Below, in pieces: positions 1 to 9,060 of a DNA stretch of 64,000 nt. The stretch is from assembly GCA_021234155.1 (NCBI GenBank), contig JAJEKV010000106.1:1129002-1193001 (forward strand), written 5' to 3'. A program made the translations under genes and the position numbers. The notes under the pieces are model-generated. The model saw only the letters and a program-made list of their open reading frames with translations, did no database searches and had not been told where the DNA came from. The stretch's first letter is position 1, and the number at the start of each line of letters is the position of its first letter. This DNA is from Isoetes taiwanensis (taxonomy: Eukaryota > Streptophyta > Lycopodiopsida > Isoetales > Isoetaceae).

Positions 1-61
1 CTCCTAAATGTCCTTTTCTTCTCTAAATCAGCTGTTTGTGGGGTTGTCATAAAAATGACAA

Positions 62-171
62 TAAGCCCAAAATCTTGTTTCCAACTGGATCTAACTGGAT
101 CAGTATTGGATCAGTAACTGGATAAGCCCAAAATCTTGTTTCCAACTTGTTTCCAACTGGATCAGTATTGC
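62..171. repeat. Short tandem duplication
   Basis: The phrase AAGCCCAAAATCTTGTTTCC occurs twice about 60 bp apart, each time followed by the same ACTGGATCAGTATTG tail. This is a local tandem duplication in non-coding DNA. No function is visible. Confidence 0.8.
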
Positions 172-306
172 AATCACGATGCTAAATATGTAACAGACAT
201 TCTAATGGCAAAAGGCACTTGGTTAGTGCTTCTCAAATATTGGAATAAGGCTTGCATGCAATGACCAGCTATATGGAACCCCATATGTAAGAGGCATTGA
301 TATTAC

Positions 307-1379
307 CTGTCTTTCCCTAGAAGGGGCTGCAGTTCCATCGCCAACTTCTCCATGGTATCCAAACCTCTTAGAGCCTGCATAAAAGGCAAATAGAAATTGT
401 AAGATGACGAATGAGACATTCACCTGAAGAACTCTAATACAATATCAATAGACTTTGACTGCAAACATTCTTCAAATTGCTAAAACATGTGCCAACTTCA
501 CAAGCAAGACTATATAGAGTGCTTGTGCAACAGTCAACTTATACGGATGTCAAGTATGGGGCCCGGGCTTGCACGAAAAAAAAATGAAATGTATTGAACC
601 AGTCCGTAAACGTTTCCTTGCAAATGAGCTTGGGATTAAAGCTCAAATGCCATATCCGATCATCTTTGGCGAGAAAAAACGACAAAGATGATGCCTTTAG
701 AAGGTGAGGCAAGTTTCCAGTTTATCATGTTTGTGCATATAGTTCAATCCCTGTCTTTTCAGATGACTGCCATCATGCAGAGCTATAGAGGAAACAAAGG
801 AAAATGGATGGTATCAAGAGGTCATGTTATGGTTGAAACGTTGGGATATAACAATGGCTGTCTTCCCTAAGAGTTATTGATAAGCTGTCGGCATTTGGAA
901 TATAATAATGGCTGGCTTACCTACACAAGCTGAAGGAGTAAAGGTATTAGAGAGCGGATCAGAGTAAAGAGTTATTGCCCATGACCTCCTAGTCGAATGT
1001 GGCGAGTTGAATGTTGCGAGAGTTGAATGCTGCGTAAGTCGAATGTTGCGAGTTGCCCTCTCTATTGAACCGAGAAGTCGATAGTAAATTCTGCTTTGTA
1101 CAAGATAAATAACATTATTAGACATTACAATTCAAATCAAGTAGCATATTGTGAAATAGATTACCTGTGGGTATATATATGCAAAACTGGTCTAGGTGGA
1201 AAACGAAGTACTGGTTTGGGAGATGGTTTCAAAACAGGCATAACTCCAGTGTCACCTTTATCTGAAGGAAGGGATGATTTGGAGCTGCCTTCATCCGCAT
1301 TAATTACTTTTATGGGCGCTTCTCCTTCGCCCAAATGCTCTAATGTCGCATTTAGACAATCTTCTCGCCTCAGTAAGAC
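307..1379 (-). CDS. Possible exons of an unrecognised minus-strand gene
   Basis: Two blocks read as exons on the minus strand. One (about 307-374) has a pyrimidine tract and AG before it and a CAG/GT donor after it, and encodes residues like KRFGYHGEVGDGTAAPS. The other (about 1165-1379) is open for roughly 70 codons, contains LNATLEHLGEGEAPIKV and KPVLRFPPRPVL, and ends at a CAG/GTAATC donor. Between them lies AT-rich DNA with the look of an intron. I do not recognise the product and see neither a start nor a stop. A plus-strand open frame also overlaps 1096-1546, so even the strand is uncertain. It may be part of a host gene running off the left edge of the window. Confidence 0.3.
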
Positions 1380-1697
1380 TCCTTAGGTGCAAACTCAACC
1401 TTGCAAAACTAGATGAATACCTCTTGTTAGTCCGCAAGCTGAAAGAACCAGAAGAAGCATTGCTGCACGAGGCCTACACTAGCTGGACAGGTGATATCAC
1501 AGGCCTTCATCGATCGATCAGAGTAGCATTTCCGGCAGCCGTTTAGGGTAAACAAAAGAGGAAAAAACAGAGAGAGAGAGAGGGAAAATTGTGACGAGGG
1601 TTTTTCCCCTCGTTTTTTTTTTCTTTTTTTTTTAATCTAAATGTCATTTTGGCCCATTTTTTGTATTTAAGGCATTTGGAGGTTTTTTGTTTTGTTA

Positions 1698-1798
1698 AAT
1701 ACGTACTATACGTATTTTTTGGATCAATACGTTAAGTACGGTATTAAACAAAAGTATTGGAAATTTGGCAAAGCAACTTTAAGGTATAGTACGTATAG
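1698..1798. repeat. TACGTACTATACGTA inverted-repeat stretch
   Basis: TACGTACTATACGTA near 1698 is matched in inverted orientation by TACGTATAGTACG near 1784, in AT-rich DNA with further GTACGTA-type words up to 1850. It looks like a small fold-back element or its relic. The preceding stretch (1547-1697) holds only a GA-repeat and a T-run. No target duplication was found. Confidence 0.5.
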
Positions 1799-1859
1799 TA
1801 CGATGCAAGAGGTATTATACGTACCCAAAGGTAAAATACGCGTACGTAAACAACACCGC

Positions 1860-2300
1860 TACCAAAAATAATGGTGACTTTGACCGCCATCGTTAGCGCC
1901 ACCAACTCCCTTGTCAAATTTTGGCCCAAACTTCAGATCTTGCTCACTCCGGCCTCCTCACGGCATCCTCTCCGCCTTCACTCCTCATCTGCAATCGATG
2001 TCTCCTGTAATTTCTGTGTTCTTGCCCCATTTACAGAACTCCCAAGGTCAAGAAGTGGGAGGTTTTGTCTCAATAGGTTCGTGGGTGAGTATGCTGCCAT
2101 CAACGAGGGGCGAGCATAGAGTTAAGCGACAAAGGCGATCGACGTCTGACACATTGGATAGGTAGGATAAAAGAGTTCAAGTTGAATTCTAGCGGCCGGA
2201 AAGTGGAAAGTATAACAATACGACATGCATATACCCCTTCTGATATGGCCAAAGAGCTAATATCCACCAAAAACAGATTCCCAAAATTGCCCACAAATGG
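1860..2300 (+). other. Frameshifted open-frame fragments, unrecognised
   Basis: Overlapping short open frames on both strands cover this interval, for example a plus-strand frame at 1911-2165. None matches a family I know. Base composition is more balanced than in the flanking AT-rich DNA, and the interval ends at the first GATCACACGACGCG palindrome, as the other cassettes of the array do. It may be the first decayed cassette. Confidence 0.25.
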
Positions 2301-2315
2301 TAACCACCTTAATCG

Positions 2316-2382
2316 GATCACACGACGCGAAGCTAGCTGTCAGCTACTTAACTGCGTAGAGATAGTTTCACGTCGTGTGATC
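2316..2382. repeat. Array hairpin 1 (GATCACACGACG family)
   Basis: The left arm GATCACACGACGCGAA pairs with the right arm TTTCACGTCGTGTGATC around a roughly 35 base spacer. It is the first of about ten such palindromes between 2.3 and 13.1 kb; arms are conserved while spacers mostly differ. Confidence 0.85.
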
Positions 2383-2405
2383 TCCTTATCTTTTCATTTC
2401 TTTCG

Positions 2406-2621
2406 TTGAGACGTGTTTATAAACAACTTTATTGTGCAGGTTTATGTTTATCAGACGTCGTGGATGTCATTCCGGCCGAAAGTATTAGTAGTGTACTTGT
2501 CGTGTATCACGTAGACATTGGAATTGTCCTTTTCCAAGGTATGGATGCCGTGACCTTGCGGGGTATAGGCATCTGGTTTTACGGACATGATTATAACGTA
2601 AAGGTCGAAAACCGAGCTTGA
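2406..2621 (+). CDS. Unrecognised short open frame after hairpin 1
   Basis: A 71-codon open frame starts 24 bp after hairpin 1. The segment LSDVVDVIPAESISSV looks protein-like rather than random, and the rest has alternating hydrophobic residues that suggest beta structure. I do not recognise a family. About 420 bp of unassigned sequence follow before the next open frame. Confidence 0.3.
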   Translation: MRRVYKQLYCAGLCLSDVVDVIPAESISSVLVVYHVDIGIVLFQGMDAVTLRGIGIWFYGHDYNVKVENRA

Positions 2622-3038
2622 GGCGGTTGAATTGCCCCTTTAAGTGAACTTTGTAAGCCACGCACTAATGAGAACAATGTAATTGCAATGAAGAAATGCA
2701 TGGTCGACGAGGTGCAAGCGGGAATGTCCGAAAACGGGCGTGAGGATGAGTTTCAAAATCTTCACACCGCTTGAGGGTATTTGCTAACATATTCGGATGA
2801 TGGCGGGAAGTTCAAAAGCTCAAGACATATAATGCTTTCTCCCCCTTGGGATTTTGTGGATGGCTTATTTTTGGTTCCGACTGGATGTTCGATTCCACGA
2901 ATCATCCGGGTCAACTAACAGAGGGTCCGCGTAGTTAAGTCCTCCTTTAAGTTCGGATACTTTCTTCCAAAACAATATTTATAATTAATTGTCAACTAGA
3001 ACGAAGGAAACGTAAAAAAGAGAGGTCGCACAACTTTT

Positions 3039-3293
3039 TTGGGAGCCGCTTTGAGGACCATAACGTATTACTCGATCGCGGTGGATATTCGAGTATGGAG
3101 AGGGGAGGAAGTCATTTATACAGCCACCATGGAAAGCGAAATAGCCATTATCGAGCTAAGAGTGCTAATGGAGACAGAGGAGATTGTCGGCGACTTCCAT
3201 TATTTTATTGATGGCATTAGGGTTGGTTACGAGCAAGAGGGAAATGTAAAGTTTAGTGAGTTCGCGATCAACAAGAAATTGTCTATCGCCTAG
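3039..3293 (+). CDS. Unrecognised 84-residue open frame
   Basis: An 84-codon frame with balanced codon use, containing ITYYSIAVDIRVWRGEEVIY and IVGDFHYFIDGIRVGYEQEG. The alternating hydrophobic pattern suggests a small beta-sheet protein. There is no signal peptide and no metal-binding motif. It lies between hairpins 1 and 2, upstream of the histone-like gene. The T-rich sequence after 3300 repeats the words TTTTTTAGGGTTCCG twice and may be a 3' untranslated region. Function unknown. Confidence 0.35.
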   Translation: MGAALRTITYYSIAVDIRVWRGEEVIYTATMESEIAIIELRVLMETEEIVGDFHYFIDGIRVGYEQEGNVKFSEFAINKKLSIA

Positions 3294-3503
3294 CGCTTTG
3301 AATCTCGGTTTTTATTTGTGTTTTTGTCCGATGTTTTTTAGGGTTCCGTATTTTGTCCGATATTTTTTTTAGGGTTCCGCATAATTATTTAAAAACGTTA
3401 CCATCATATTTTACTTTAACTTCTGCTTTTTACTATTTATCTCTTGCCGCTTGTCTATTTTTGTGTCGTGTTCAGTAGTATAAAGCCCATCCGCCGAGAA
3501 GCC

Positions 3504-4349
3504 ATGGCAAGAACTAAGCAAACCGCAAGGACCCATCCGTGGTGTAAGGCCGTGATTACATTAGTCCGCCTCCTTCATCTAATCAAGTCTCGATAGAGAT
3601 TCTCCTCCTCCACCATGCCTAACGTAGACCGGAAAAGAAATCCGATGACGACGGCGGAGAAGCAGCTCGAGTAAGTAGGGAGGTGCACTCCAGCCGAGAC
3701 GGAGGATGGAAATGTGAGAGAGACCGGAAAGCGTATATGACGCCGGATTAATTATTAGGCGCCGCTGTTGCTCTTATCGCCTCCCTCCTCCTCCTCCTCG
3801 ATGCCGTAACCTTCAAATCAAAGGAGGAGGCCCAACCGAAAGGGAAGGCGACGAGAAATGTGAGGAGACGGCCGGAAGAGTCGGCGAGGAAACACACCGC
3901 AAATGTCAGGTGAGGAGACGGCGGAAGAGTCGGCCGAACAACAGCTCCAAATGCCGGGGTGGGTGAGGGTAGTGGCCTAAGCGAAGACGGCCTGGCATTG
4001 GGGTGAGCTTTCGCGAGATTAAGAAGTATCGAAGAGCACCGAGATGGTCATTCCGCGTCTCCCATTTGCCGTGCTCGTGAAAAGAGATTCTCGCAAGAGT
4101 GTGGTGCGATACATCATACCAATTCTGAAATTCAAGCAAATCGCCTTTAAATGCTCTTCAAATGGCTTCGAAGCGCTTGGTGTCGGGCCTGCTCGAGGAC
4201 TCGCAGCTTGCGGCAATACATGCCAAGCGGGTGATGTCATGCCCAAGGACATGCTCTCGCCTTACGATAAGGGATCCCGAAAATACTATGGTCAAAATTT
4301 TATGGCTGAATACAACAAGAAGAAAGACCCCCCAGAAAAAAGGCCGTGA
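3504..4349 (+). pseudogene. Diverged, frameshifted histone H3-like gene
   Basis: The start at 3504 reads MARTKQTAR, the exact N-terminus of eukaryotic histone H3, then diverges and stops at about 3595. The histone fold resumes near 3990: RPGIGVSFREIKKYRRAPR (H3: RPGTVALREIRKYQ), then KSTEMVIPRLPFAVLV (H3: KSTELLIRKLPFQRLV), then LVSGLLEDSQLAAIHAKRVM and MPKDM (H3: [24 protein letters not shown]). These pieces lie in different frames, so at least three indels separate them. About 390 bp of charged, GC-rich sequence lie between tail and fold and could be an expanded tail or an intron. The 3' end extends past the usual H3 terminus with a Lys/Tyr-rich tail. The gene ends 134 bp before hairpin 2. 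It is too diverged to be a recent copy of a replication-dependent H3. Confidence 0.8.
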
Positions 4350-4482
4350 AGTGCCTTTGTGTTTTTTTCATATGTATAATATTTCTTAATGTAATGGCTT
4401 TATAAGCTGAATCTCTTAGTCCATTTCTTTCTTAGAAGCCTAGCTTCGCACTTTGTATTTTTTTTTTTAATGTTATACGTGA

Positions 4483-4551
4483 GGATCACACGACGCGCAG
4501 CAAGCATTGTGCTTTTTTGTTGCACATAGTAGTCTTCGCGTCGTGTGATCC
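4483..4551. repeat. Array hairpin 2, perfect 15 bp arms
   Basis: GGATCACACGACGCG at the left is the exact inverted complement of CGCGTCGTGTGATCC at the right, with a 39 base spacer. It follows the histone-like gene and directly abuts a telomere-like repeat. Confidence 0.9.
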
Positions 4552-4577
4552 AACCCTAACCCTAACCCTAACCCTAG
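4552..4577. repeat. Interstitial telomere-like repeat
   Basis: AACCCTA is repeated as four consecutive 6 bp CCCTAA units, beginning on the base after hairpin 2. The unit is the six-base TTAGGG type rather than the seven-base TTTAGGG type common in plants. It may act as a telo-box-like promoter motif for the next gene (start at 4702) or mark a repaired break. Confidence 0.8.
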
Positions 4578-4701
4578 AATGTACGGACAAATCTCCCCAC
4601 AACGGCTGTGTCCCCTTTCATAATCGACAACGGCTACTTGAGTTCAAAAGTGACAGCGCCTTACCGCTCCTAAACATCTTGTTTTCGTCGTTTGCTTCGC
4701 C

Positions 4702-5290
4702 ATGGATTGTTATGTGAAGTTCCTGGAATGGTATGCATCCGCCCCTCATGACAACGAGGAAGTTGCGCCGACTGCGATTTATCCGTTCTATTGCAAGGAG
4801 TTGGACATCATGGCAAACAGTAGCGAGCTTGGATGCTATCGCGAGGTTGCCTTAGCTTGGATGCTATCGCGAGGTTGCCTTGCCGACATGCACGCGGGGG
4901 ACAGGAAAGATTGAAGGACTCTACATTGTTACAATATATCTCAAGATTCGTTAATGGGGAGATAATCGTCTTCAGCAGAACTTTCAGTCCAAAAGGTGCA
5001 GAGTTTGTCTATTACATCCGTGCATTATGCATGTTCGGGAACCATTTCCAATTGGCATCAAACACTGAAAGGGTGATAGCAATTCGGCGGGATGTTGTGC
5101 TACAATATTTTGACGACCAAGCCGGTTCATGGCGAAAGCAATATATAAAATTTTTAGTCACCGGGTTTGACTCACCCAAGGTTGGAAGTCGGGTCGATAA
5201 CATGGAAGTCATTGCCTTGTTGGATCAAGGGGCGGGGATTGAAAGAGCATGAAATTGACGCGAAGCTTGAGAAATTGGAAGTTATATGTT
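4702..5290 (+). pseudogene. Unrecognised frameshifted gene downstream of H3-like gene
   Basis: The start at 4702 gives MDCYVKFLEWYASAPHDNEE. A shift near 4905 leads into a second frame with LLQYISRFVNGEIIVFS, YYIRALCMFGNHFQLAS and RKQYIKFLVTGFDSPKVG, and a third frame near 5240 adds EHEIDAKLEKLEVICFP. Combined, this suggests one protein of about 190 residues with amphipathic helices. A 27 bp direct repeat (two copies of TTGGATGCTATCGCGAGGTTGCCTT-like sequence at 4828-4885) is a likely cause of one shift. I do not recognise the family. Hairpin 2 lies upstream and a weaker palindrome at 5371 lies about 80 bp downstream, the same spacing as the other cassettes. Order and the FLEWY motif recall the gene at 18,341, which also follows an H3 relic. 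Confidence 0.45.
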
Positions 5291-5370
5291 TTCCAACTTG
5301 TATCGGTAAAATTATTTATGTACGATTTGTCCTTCCGAAATTCCTAATAAAAATTATTTTATTTGTATTT

Positions 5371-5434
5371 ATTCACATCACGCCAAATACATCACCGATT
5401 TTCTCATCATATCTAGGTTTTCGCGCCGTGTGAT
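5371..5434. repeat. Array hairpin 3 (degenerate)
   Basis: ATTCACATCACGCCAAA on the left and TTTTCGCGCCGTGTGAT on the right form an imperfect version of the same palindrome, about 80 bp after the preceding gene. A partial copy with left arm TCACACGACGCCGG follows at about 5489-5521, just before the TATA box at 5526. Confidence 0.65.
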
Positions 5435-5525
5435 ATCTATCTCAAGAAATGAAATATTATTGGAAAAAACAATTAATTTATTTATTCCTCACACGACGCC
5501 GGAAAGCAACTCGTGGTGACTCATG

Positions 5526-5533
5526 TTATAAAT
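5526..5533 (+). promoter_or_regulatory. TATA box of coiled-coil cassette 1
   Basis: TATAAATA followed by GAAGACC lies 97 bp upstream of the start at 5623. The same TATAAATAGAAGACC block recurs at 6431 upstream of cassette 2, so promoter and gene were duplicated together. Confidence 0.6.
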
Positions 5534-5622
5534 AGAAGACCGATGTCCACGCCGACCTCCGACGCCTTCCCGCCTTTCTCATCTTCTACTTCCGGCTTCC
5601 GCCTTCCACCTTTCTCGCTCCG

Positions 5623-5996
5623 ATGGCATCATCATCTTCCTCTAGCAAGCGACCACGCCAAGATAGCACTCCCGGCGCCCGCCGCCGTGGACATCACCCT
5701 TGCGGTGGTGATGAAGAGATTCAAGGAGATCCATGATGAAAACAACCGCCTTGTCGCCGAGAACAATGAGGCGTCGACGCATTAGCCTTCACGAGGGAGC
5801 TGCCGCGACGAAGCGAGACGTTGAGCTCGTGGAAACATTTGCCATGTACCAAGAGGCGACGAGCCGCAGGGCCGAGGCAGTTGAAACTGCTCACATGATT
5901 TCGCAGGCCTTAGAAGATATGGAGAAGAAGCTCCGAGCTGCGGAGGATGAGAACGCAGCCTTACGGCTTCAGCTGCAGGACATGAAAATCAGCTAG
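5623..5996 (+). pseudogene. Coiled-coil cassette gene, copy 1 (frameshifted)
   Basis: The start gives MASSSSSSKRPRQDSTP, a Ser-rich, basic N-terminus. The reading then shifts frame into VDITLAVVMKRFKEIHDENN and again into DVELVETFAMYQEATSRRAE and ALEDMEKKLRAAEDENAALR, ending at TAG 5996. The full protein would be about 125 residues, mostly a long charged coiled coil with Leu/Ala heptads. There is no transmembrane segment or known domain. It resembles bZIP-type dimerisation coils but lacks a canonical basic region, so DNA binding is not shown. TATA box at 5526; hairpin 4 begins 120 bp after the stop. At least two frameshifts make this copy non-functional as read. Three related copies follow in tandem. 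Confidence 0.6.
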
Positions 5997-6115
5997 AGGA
6001 TCATGAAGATCCCTAGCCGTTGTATCTATCTATTTTTTGCTTCAAAGAAAAGTTTTCTCTATTTTTTGCTTCTATCTATCCTCTTGTTCCAATGTATGTT
6101 ATGTTTTATTAAAAT

Positions 6116-6180
6116 ATCACACGACGCGAAATGCCTTGCTTGCAATTAGGTAGCAATCAATGGATTTCGCGTCGTGTGAT
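6116..6180. repeat. Array hairpin 4, perfect 17 bp arms
   Basis: ATCACACGACGCGAAAT pairs perfectly with ATTTCGCGTCGTGTGAT around a 31 base spacer. The spacer (GCAATTAGGTAGCAATCAA) is shared with the hairpin at 6984, showing that cassette and hairpin were duplicated as one unit. Confidence 0.95.
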
Positions 6181-6342
6181 CTCCATGCCGTTCTATTTTG
6201 CTTCAATGAGAAGTTCTATCTTTAGTTATGTATCAGTAAAATTACTTATGTATAGATTGTATCACCGAAATTATCAATAAAAATTATCACACGAGCTTTC
6301 TCTGGAAGAAAAGACGTTAGAAGAAGTAACGGTCCTTTTTCC

Positions 6343-6406
6343 TCACACGATGCGAGAAGTAACGGTCCATTTTCCCGACCCACACGGCATCCTTCGCGTC
6401 GTGTGA
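6343..6406. repeat. Array hairpin 5
   Basis: TCACACGATGCGA and TTCGCGTCGTGTGA arms flank a GC-richer spacer. The upstream flank AGAAGTAACGGTCC is itself repeated at 6321 and 6356. A TATA box follows 25 bp after the right arm. Confidence 0.8.
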
Positions 6407-6539
6407 CTCAAGCTACTACGAAATCCCTGTTATAAATAGAAGACCTTCTATCTTGCCTTCGACCTCCGATCCTCTTCCGCCTTCCGCCTTCTGCTCATCT
6501 TCTCCGCCTTCCGCCTTCCGCCTTCCGCCTTCTCCTCCG

Positions 6540-6899
6540 ATGGCATCATCATCCTCCTCCAATAAGTTTAATCGCCCAGAAGCTGCCAGCCGGACATCAC
6601 CCTTCTTTGCCGTGGTGATGAAGAGATTCAAGGAGGTTCACGACGAAAAACAACCGCCTCTCGCCGGTGAAGATGGAGGCGGTGGACGTTTAGAATTCAC
6701 GAGGGGCTGCCGCATGAGCGAGACCTTGAGCTCAAGGCAACATTAACCAGTACCGAGAGGCCAATAGTCAGAGGGTCGAGGCGCTTTTAATCGCACACAA
6801 TATTTCGCAGCGCTAGAAGATATGGAGAAGAAGCTCGAGTCGCGGAGGATGAGAACGCAGACTTTACGGCTTCAGCTACGTGATCATGAAGATCCGTAG
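6540..6899 (+). pseudogene. Coiled-coil cassette gene, copy 2 (frameshifted)
   Basis: A tandem relative of copy 1, offset by about 915 bp. It starts MASSSSSNKFNRPEAASRTS, continues FFAVVMKRFKEVHDEKQ, then shifts frame; later fragments (QYREANSQRVEALLIAHNIS and EKKLE) align with the second half of copy 1. TATAAATA lies at 6431, 109 bp upstream. The gene ends near TAG 6899, about 85 bp before hairpin 6. Upstream, GCCTTCCGCCTT is repeated in the leader. Several indels make it non-functional as read. Confidence 0.55.
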
Positions 6900-6983
6900 C
6901 CATTGTATATATATTTTTGTTTCAAAGAAAAATTTGCTTTGTTTCTTGCTTCTATCCGTTCTCTTGTGTTTTGTTTATTAAAA

Positions 6984-7052
6984 GATCACCGACGCGCCAA
7001 ATGCCATTCTTGCAATTAGGTAGCAATCAATGGATTTCGGCGTCAGATGATC
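6984..7052. repeat. Array hairpin 6 (duplicate of hairpin 4, decayed arms)
   Basis: GATCACCGACGCGCCAAAT and ATTTCGGCGTCAGATGATC carry one- or two-base changes, but the spacer GCAATTAGGTAGCAATCAA is identical to that of hairpin 4. Here the spacer is better preserved than the arms. Confidence 0.85.
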
Positions 7053-7418
7053 TCCACAACGCACACCTCGTTGTATGTATAAATTCCTAATTTATTAATG
7101 GAAAAGTATATGTAACACAAATATCTAGCTAGATTATGTGATAACTTGCGGTAAATGCGAATTTGCATGTGGATGACAACGCCTATTCACATATCGTGGC
7201 TTGTGGATGACAACGTCATGCCAAGGACGTGGCATCTTATTTGCCACAATAACATCAGTTTTGTACGGCCTGCATACAAGACGGCTAGGATATGACGGAT
7301 CCCATGATGCGAACATAGGCTACCGTTGCCTAATTGCATGCTATAATTTCTCGTGGGATTATTACACAACTTTATCTCCATACTTCAAAACCGTAGATTC
7401 CAACGTATCTCTAGTTTC
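7053..7418. other. Spacer between cassettes 2 and 3
   Basis: AT-rich sequence with the direct repeat TGTGGATGACAACG at 7168 and 7200. No convincing gene is seen. A TATATAAA box at about 7419 precedes cassette 3. Confidence 0.5.
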
Positions 7419-7516
7419 TATATAAAACGCCGGAGGCCTTTGTCTTCTCCTATCCGCCATCTCCTGTTCTACCACATCCGCCCTCGGCCATCTCTCCCGT
7501 TCTCCCATCACTTTCA

Positions 7517-7960
7517 ATGGCCTCCAGCTCCGCCTCCATCCCTCGCCGAGATCTTGTCTCAAGTTTTGGTCAAGGAAATTCAAAACATTCGTCTTTGGGC
7601 GGAGGAACGGATCCGCCTTCTAAAAGAAAAGAATGATGAAGACGCCGCCAAGCCGGTTGCGGCAGAGGAAAAGGCCGCCTTCTGGCTGAGGAGGTGATTT
7701 TAGTGCGCTGACAATCACGGGCTGCCTTAGACCGCGAATTGCGCTACCACGCAGATATAACCTCCAAGAGAGGCTTAGGGCCGCAATCGGGCGGAGAGGC
7801 TGCCCGAGCTCAACTCGATGAGCGGGAAGATAAGGTTGCGGAATATGAGAACGTGGTTGCGGGCGTGCAATCATGTTGGAGGAGCGTAAAAAATTATCAA
7901 CGCCCTACGGAAGAGCTTGCCCCTACGATCATAGGCATCGGGCTCCTCCTAGAGGGGCCG
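7517..7960 (+). pseudogene. Coiled-coil cassette gene, copy 3 (diverged, frameshifted)
   Basis: It starts MASSSASIP and, in a shifted frame, reads LAEILSQVLVKEIQNIRLWA and RLLKEKNDEDAAKPVAAEEK, then AARAQLDEREDKVAEYENVV in another. Layout matches copies 1 and 2 (Ser-rich start, LA-x-V hydrophobic patch followed by K-E, long charged coiled coil), but sequence identity is low. TATATAAA is 98 bp upstream. A stop lies near 7960, about 125 bp before hairpin 7. Confidence 0.5.
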
Positions 7961-8083
7961 TTTTTTTTAATGTTTGTAATGGTTTTATTTCTCAATGGGA
8001 AAAAGTTTTTGACAAATGTGCCGAATATTACGTTTCCTATTTTTAATTTTCAATATCCGTGGTAGAGAGAATGACAAAGACCA

Positions 8084-8147
8084 GATCACACGGCGAAAAC
8101 CTTCATAGGGTTTTAAAGCTCGTGGTGCAGATTCAGCGTGGTGTGAT
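8084..8147. repeat. Array hairpin 7 (degenerate)
   Basis: GATCACACGGCGAAAACC at left and AGCGTGGTGTGAT at right are imperfect arms of the family, around a spacer unlike the others. Confidence 0.7.
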
Positions 8148-8369
8148 ATACAATGTAGTTAGAATAGTTATTAATGTGTTCCAAATGACAAGTACCATTA
8201 ATGTGTTCTAGCGGACAACCGACAGAATCCGCCGACACACGTCTGACAAGAAAATTTTTCAGATTTAATATGTTCAAGCGCTAATATGTCCTTGCATTGT
8301 GCTCCTTCCGCCGGTTAGAGTCTTTGCTCCTCACTTCTATAATCTTAACGTCCCTCCCATTTGTCATCT

Positions 8370-8844
8370 ATGGCCTCCACATCCTCAACCGCGATAAGGA
8401 AAAAAACGCAAGAGGATAGAACTCCCTTCCGACATAGTGTTGGGTGTTCTAATGAAGAGGTTGAAGGAGCAAGATGATCTTCTAAAGGAAAACGCCGTTA
8501 CAATTCAGCAGAAAGAAGAAGAGAATGAATTCAACCTTCTCATGCTTCGTAGCCAAGAGAGGCAAATCAGGCGGTTGAATAGAAGGTCGACAGATGACAT
8601 GCCCCAACAACCGCGACCGAGGTGGTTATGACGGACAACGAGGATGCTAATTCAGGCGTAAGAACACGCGTTGTGCTATTGGGACGTGGAGCGGGACATG
8701 TACAAAGAGATGGTGGACAGATTGGAGGAACGTTTGGATAGGGTGATTGCTCGCTTGAGGGGAAGAGATGAAGACGAAGACGAGGACGGAGCTGATGATG
8801 ATGATGAAGATAATGAAGAAGAGCTCGCACTGGAGCAACAATGA
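8370..8844 (+). pseudogene. Coiled-coil cassette gene, copy 4 with acidic tail
   Basis: It starts MASTSSTAIRKKTQED, shifts into LPSDIVLGVLMKRLKEQDDL and QKEEENEFNLLMLRSQERQI, then into DVERDMYKEMVDRLEERLDR. It ends with an Asp/Glu tail (GRDEDEDEDGADDDDEDNEE) and TGA at 8842-8844. The LGVLMKRLKEQDD block corresponds to LAVVMKRFKEIHDE of copy 1, so the family signature is about V-x-MKR-[FL]-KE-x-[HD]-D. Two or three indels disrupt it. Palindrome arms follow at 8936 and 9000. Confidence 0.55.
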
Positions 8845-8935
8845 GTCGTTGTATTTTGTTTTTCAATGTAACATCTTTCACAACTTTAATCAAAAGTAAC
8901 CCTTTTTATTATTATCTTGTAAAGCTTCACACGAC

Positions 8936-9060
8936 GCCGAAGCCACATAAATGCAAGCAATAGCGAACTCCACCGCTCGCTACCAGATGATACAAATAAG
9001 ATCACACGACGAAGCTATTTGTGCAAACAAGGTTGGAGGCAAGTACTTCGCGTCGTGTGA
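8936..9060. repeat. Array hairpins 8a/8b
   Basis: A left arm TTCACACGACGCCGAAG at 8936 has no good partner. The complete palindrome at 9000-9060 has arms GATCACACGACGAAG and CTTCGCGTCGTGTGA. It closes the plus-strand cassette array; the next gene is on the opposite strand. Confidence 0.8.

Noticed and set aside
1343-1546. A 67-residue plus-strand gene (MSHLDNLLASVRLLRCKLNL)
   Set aside because: It overlaps the better-supported minus-strand exon candidate and has no promoter or homologue I recognise.
4552-4577. A true chromosome end
   Set aside because: Only four units with unique sequence on both sides; it is interstitial.
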